Both the position numbers and the translations under genes were made by a program. A DNA stretch of 13,341 nucleotides, taken from contig JALURJ010000132.1 in the NCBI GenBank assembly GCA_027016915.1, positions 1 through 13,341 of the forward strand. Reading direction: 5' to 3'. The first letter of the stretch is position 1, and every line of letters begins with the position of its first letter. Positions 13,264-13,341 of the stretch are shown here, piece by piece. The DNA comes from Desulfurococcales archaeon. GTDB lineage: Archaea; Thermoproteota; Thermoprotei_A; Sulfolobales; WAQK01. The notes beneath the pieces are model-generated. The model was not told the DNA's origin. It saw only the letters and a list, made by a program, of their open reading frames with translations, and searched no databases.

Positions 13264-13341
13264 TTAGAACCTCCTCTTCGAAGCCCTATTCTCGGAGATC
13301 TTCCGGGCCAGCATACGGAGTGTTTCGAGCTTGGAGCCAGC
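13264..13341 (-). CDS. srp19: Probable signal recognition particle 19 kDa protein, C-terminal 25 residues
   Basis: Only the last 25 codons and the TAA stop are in the window. The visible end (GSKLETLRMLARKISENR, then ASKRRF) matches the C-terminal helix of archaeal SRP19, where a K-L-x2-L-x-x-I/L-A/C-x-K-I pattern follows a short loop with Gly-Asn/Ser-Lys. SRP19 binds 7S RNA and prepares it for SRP54. The gene order srp19-gar1-tfb, which I recall from other archaea, supports the call. The evidence is short, so another small basic protein is possible. The stop is 115 bases before the gar1 start. Confidence 0.65.
   Translation of the reverse strand, partial: AGSKLETLRMLARKISENRASKRRF

Overview
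The window looks like chromosomal DNA of a hyperthermophilic crenarchaeon (Thermoproteota), probably of the Desulfurococcales and perhaps Aeropyrum-like. The grounds are archaea-only or archaeal-type genes (gatD/gatE, nop5, fibrillarin, rps30e, Trm1, TFB, TFE-beta, Gar1, an SRP19 C-terminus), heavy AGG/AGA arginine use, TATA-box promoters, GGTG-type Shine-Dalgarno sites, and TTG/GTG starts. The genus is a guess from gene content and composition; no database was consulted.

Layout. (1) 1-1381, minus: the N-terminal three quarters of a tungsten aldehyde:ferredoxin oxidoreductase, cut by the left edge. It is divergent from a plus-strand MoaD/ThiS-type ubiquitin-fold protein (1549-1833), which probably serves the AOR cofactor. 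(2) 1834-2050: a gap holding a well-formed candidate C/D box guide sRNA on the minus strand (1901-1960), with a TATA-like box and a perfect 8-bp inverted repeat just upstream of it. (3) 2051-2383, minus: a small four-helix membrane protein of unknown function. (4) 2452-5719, minus: gatD-gatE, the archaeal Glu-tRNA(Gln) amidotransferase, with overlapping genes. (5) 5861-6028, minus: ribosomal protein S30e, divergent from nop5.

(6) 6172-11341, plus: nop5, fibrillarin, a UPF0216/DUF61 protein, an XRE-type HTH protein, a THEP1-type NTPase and Trm1. The first five are tightly packed or overlapping; Trm1 follows after 41 bases that may hold its own promoter. (7) 11338-13341, minus: TFE-beta (winged helix plus a four-cysteine Fe-S motif), TFB, Gar1 and the last 25 residues of a protein that is probably SRP19.

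Functionally this is almost wholly an information-processing neighbourhood: C/D RNP proteins (Nop5, fibrillarin), the H/ACA protein Gar1, tRNA modification (Trm1), tRNA-Gln formation (GatDE), a ribosomal protein and two basal transcription factors. A candidate C/D guide RNA lies in the same window. The points most worth a second look are that sRNA, the MoaD-like protein whose di-glycine is followed by four extra residues, the apparent duplicated nuclease-like domains flanking the HTH of the 317-residue regulator, and the paired direct repeats over the gar1 promoter. No CRISPR array, insertion sequence, prophage, tRNA or rRNA was seen.
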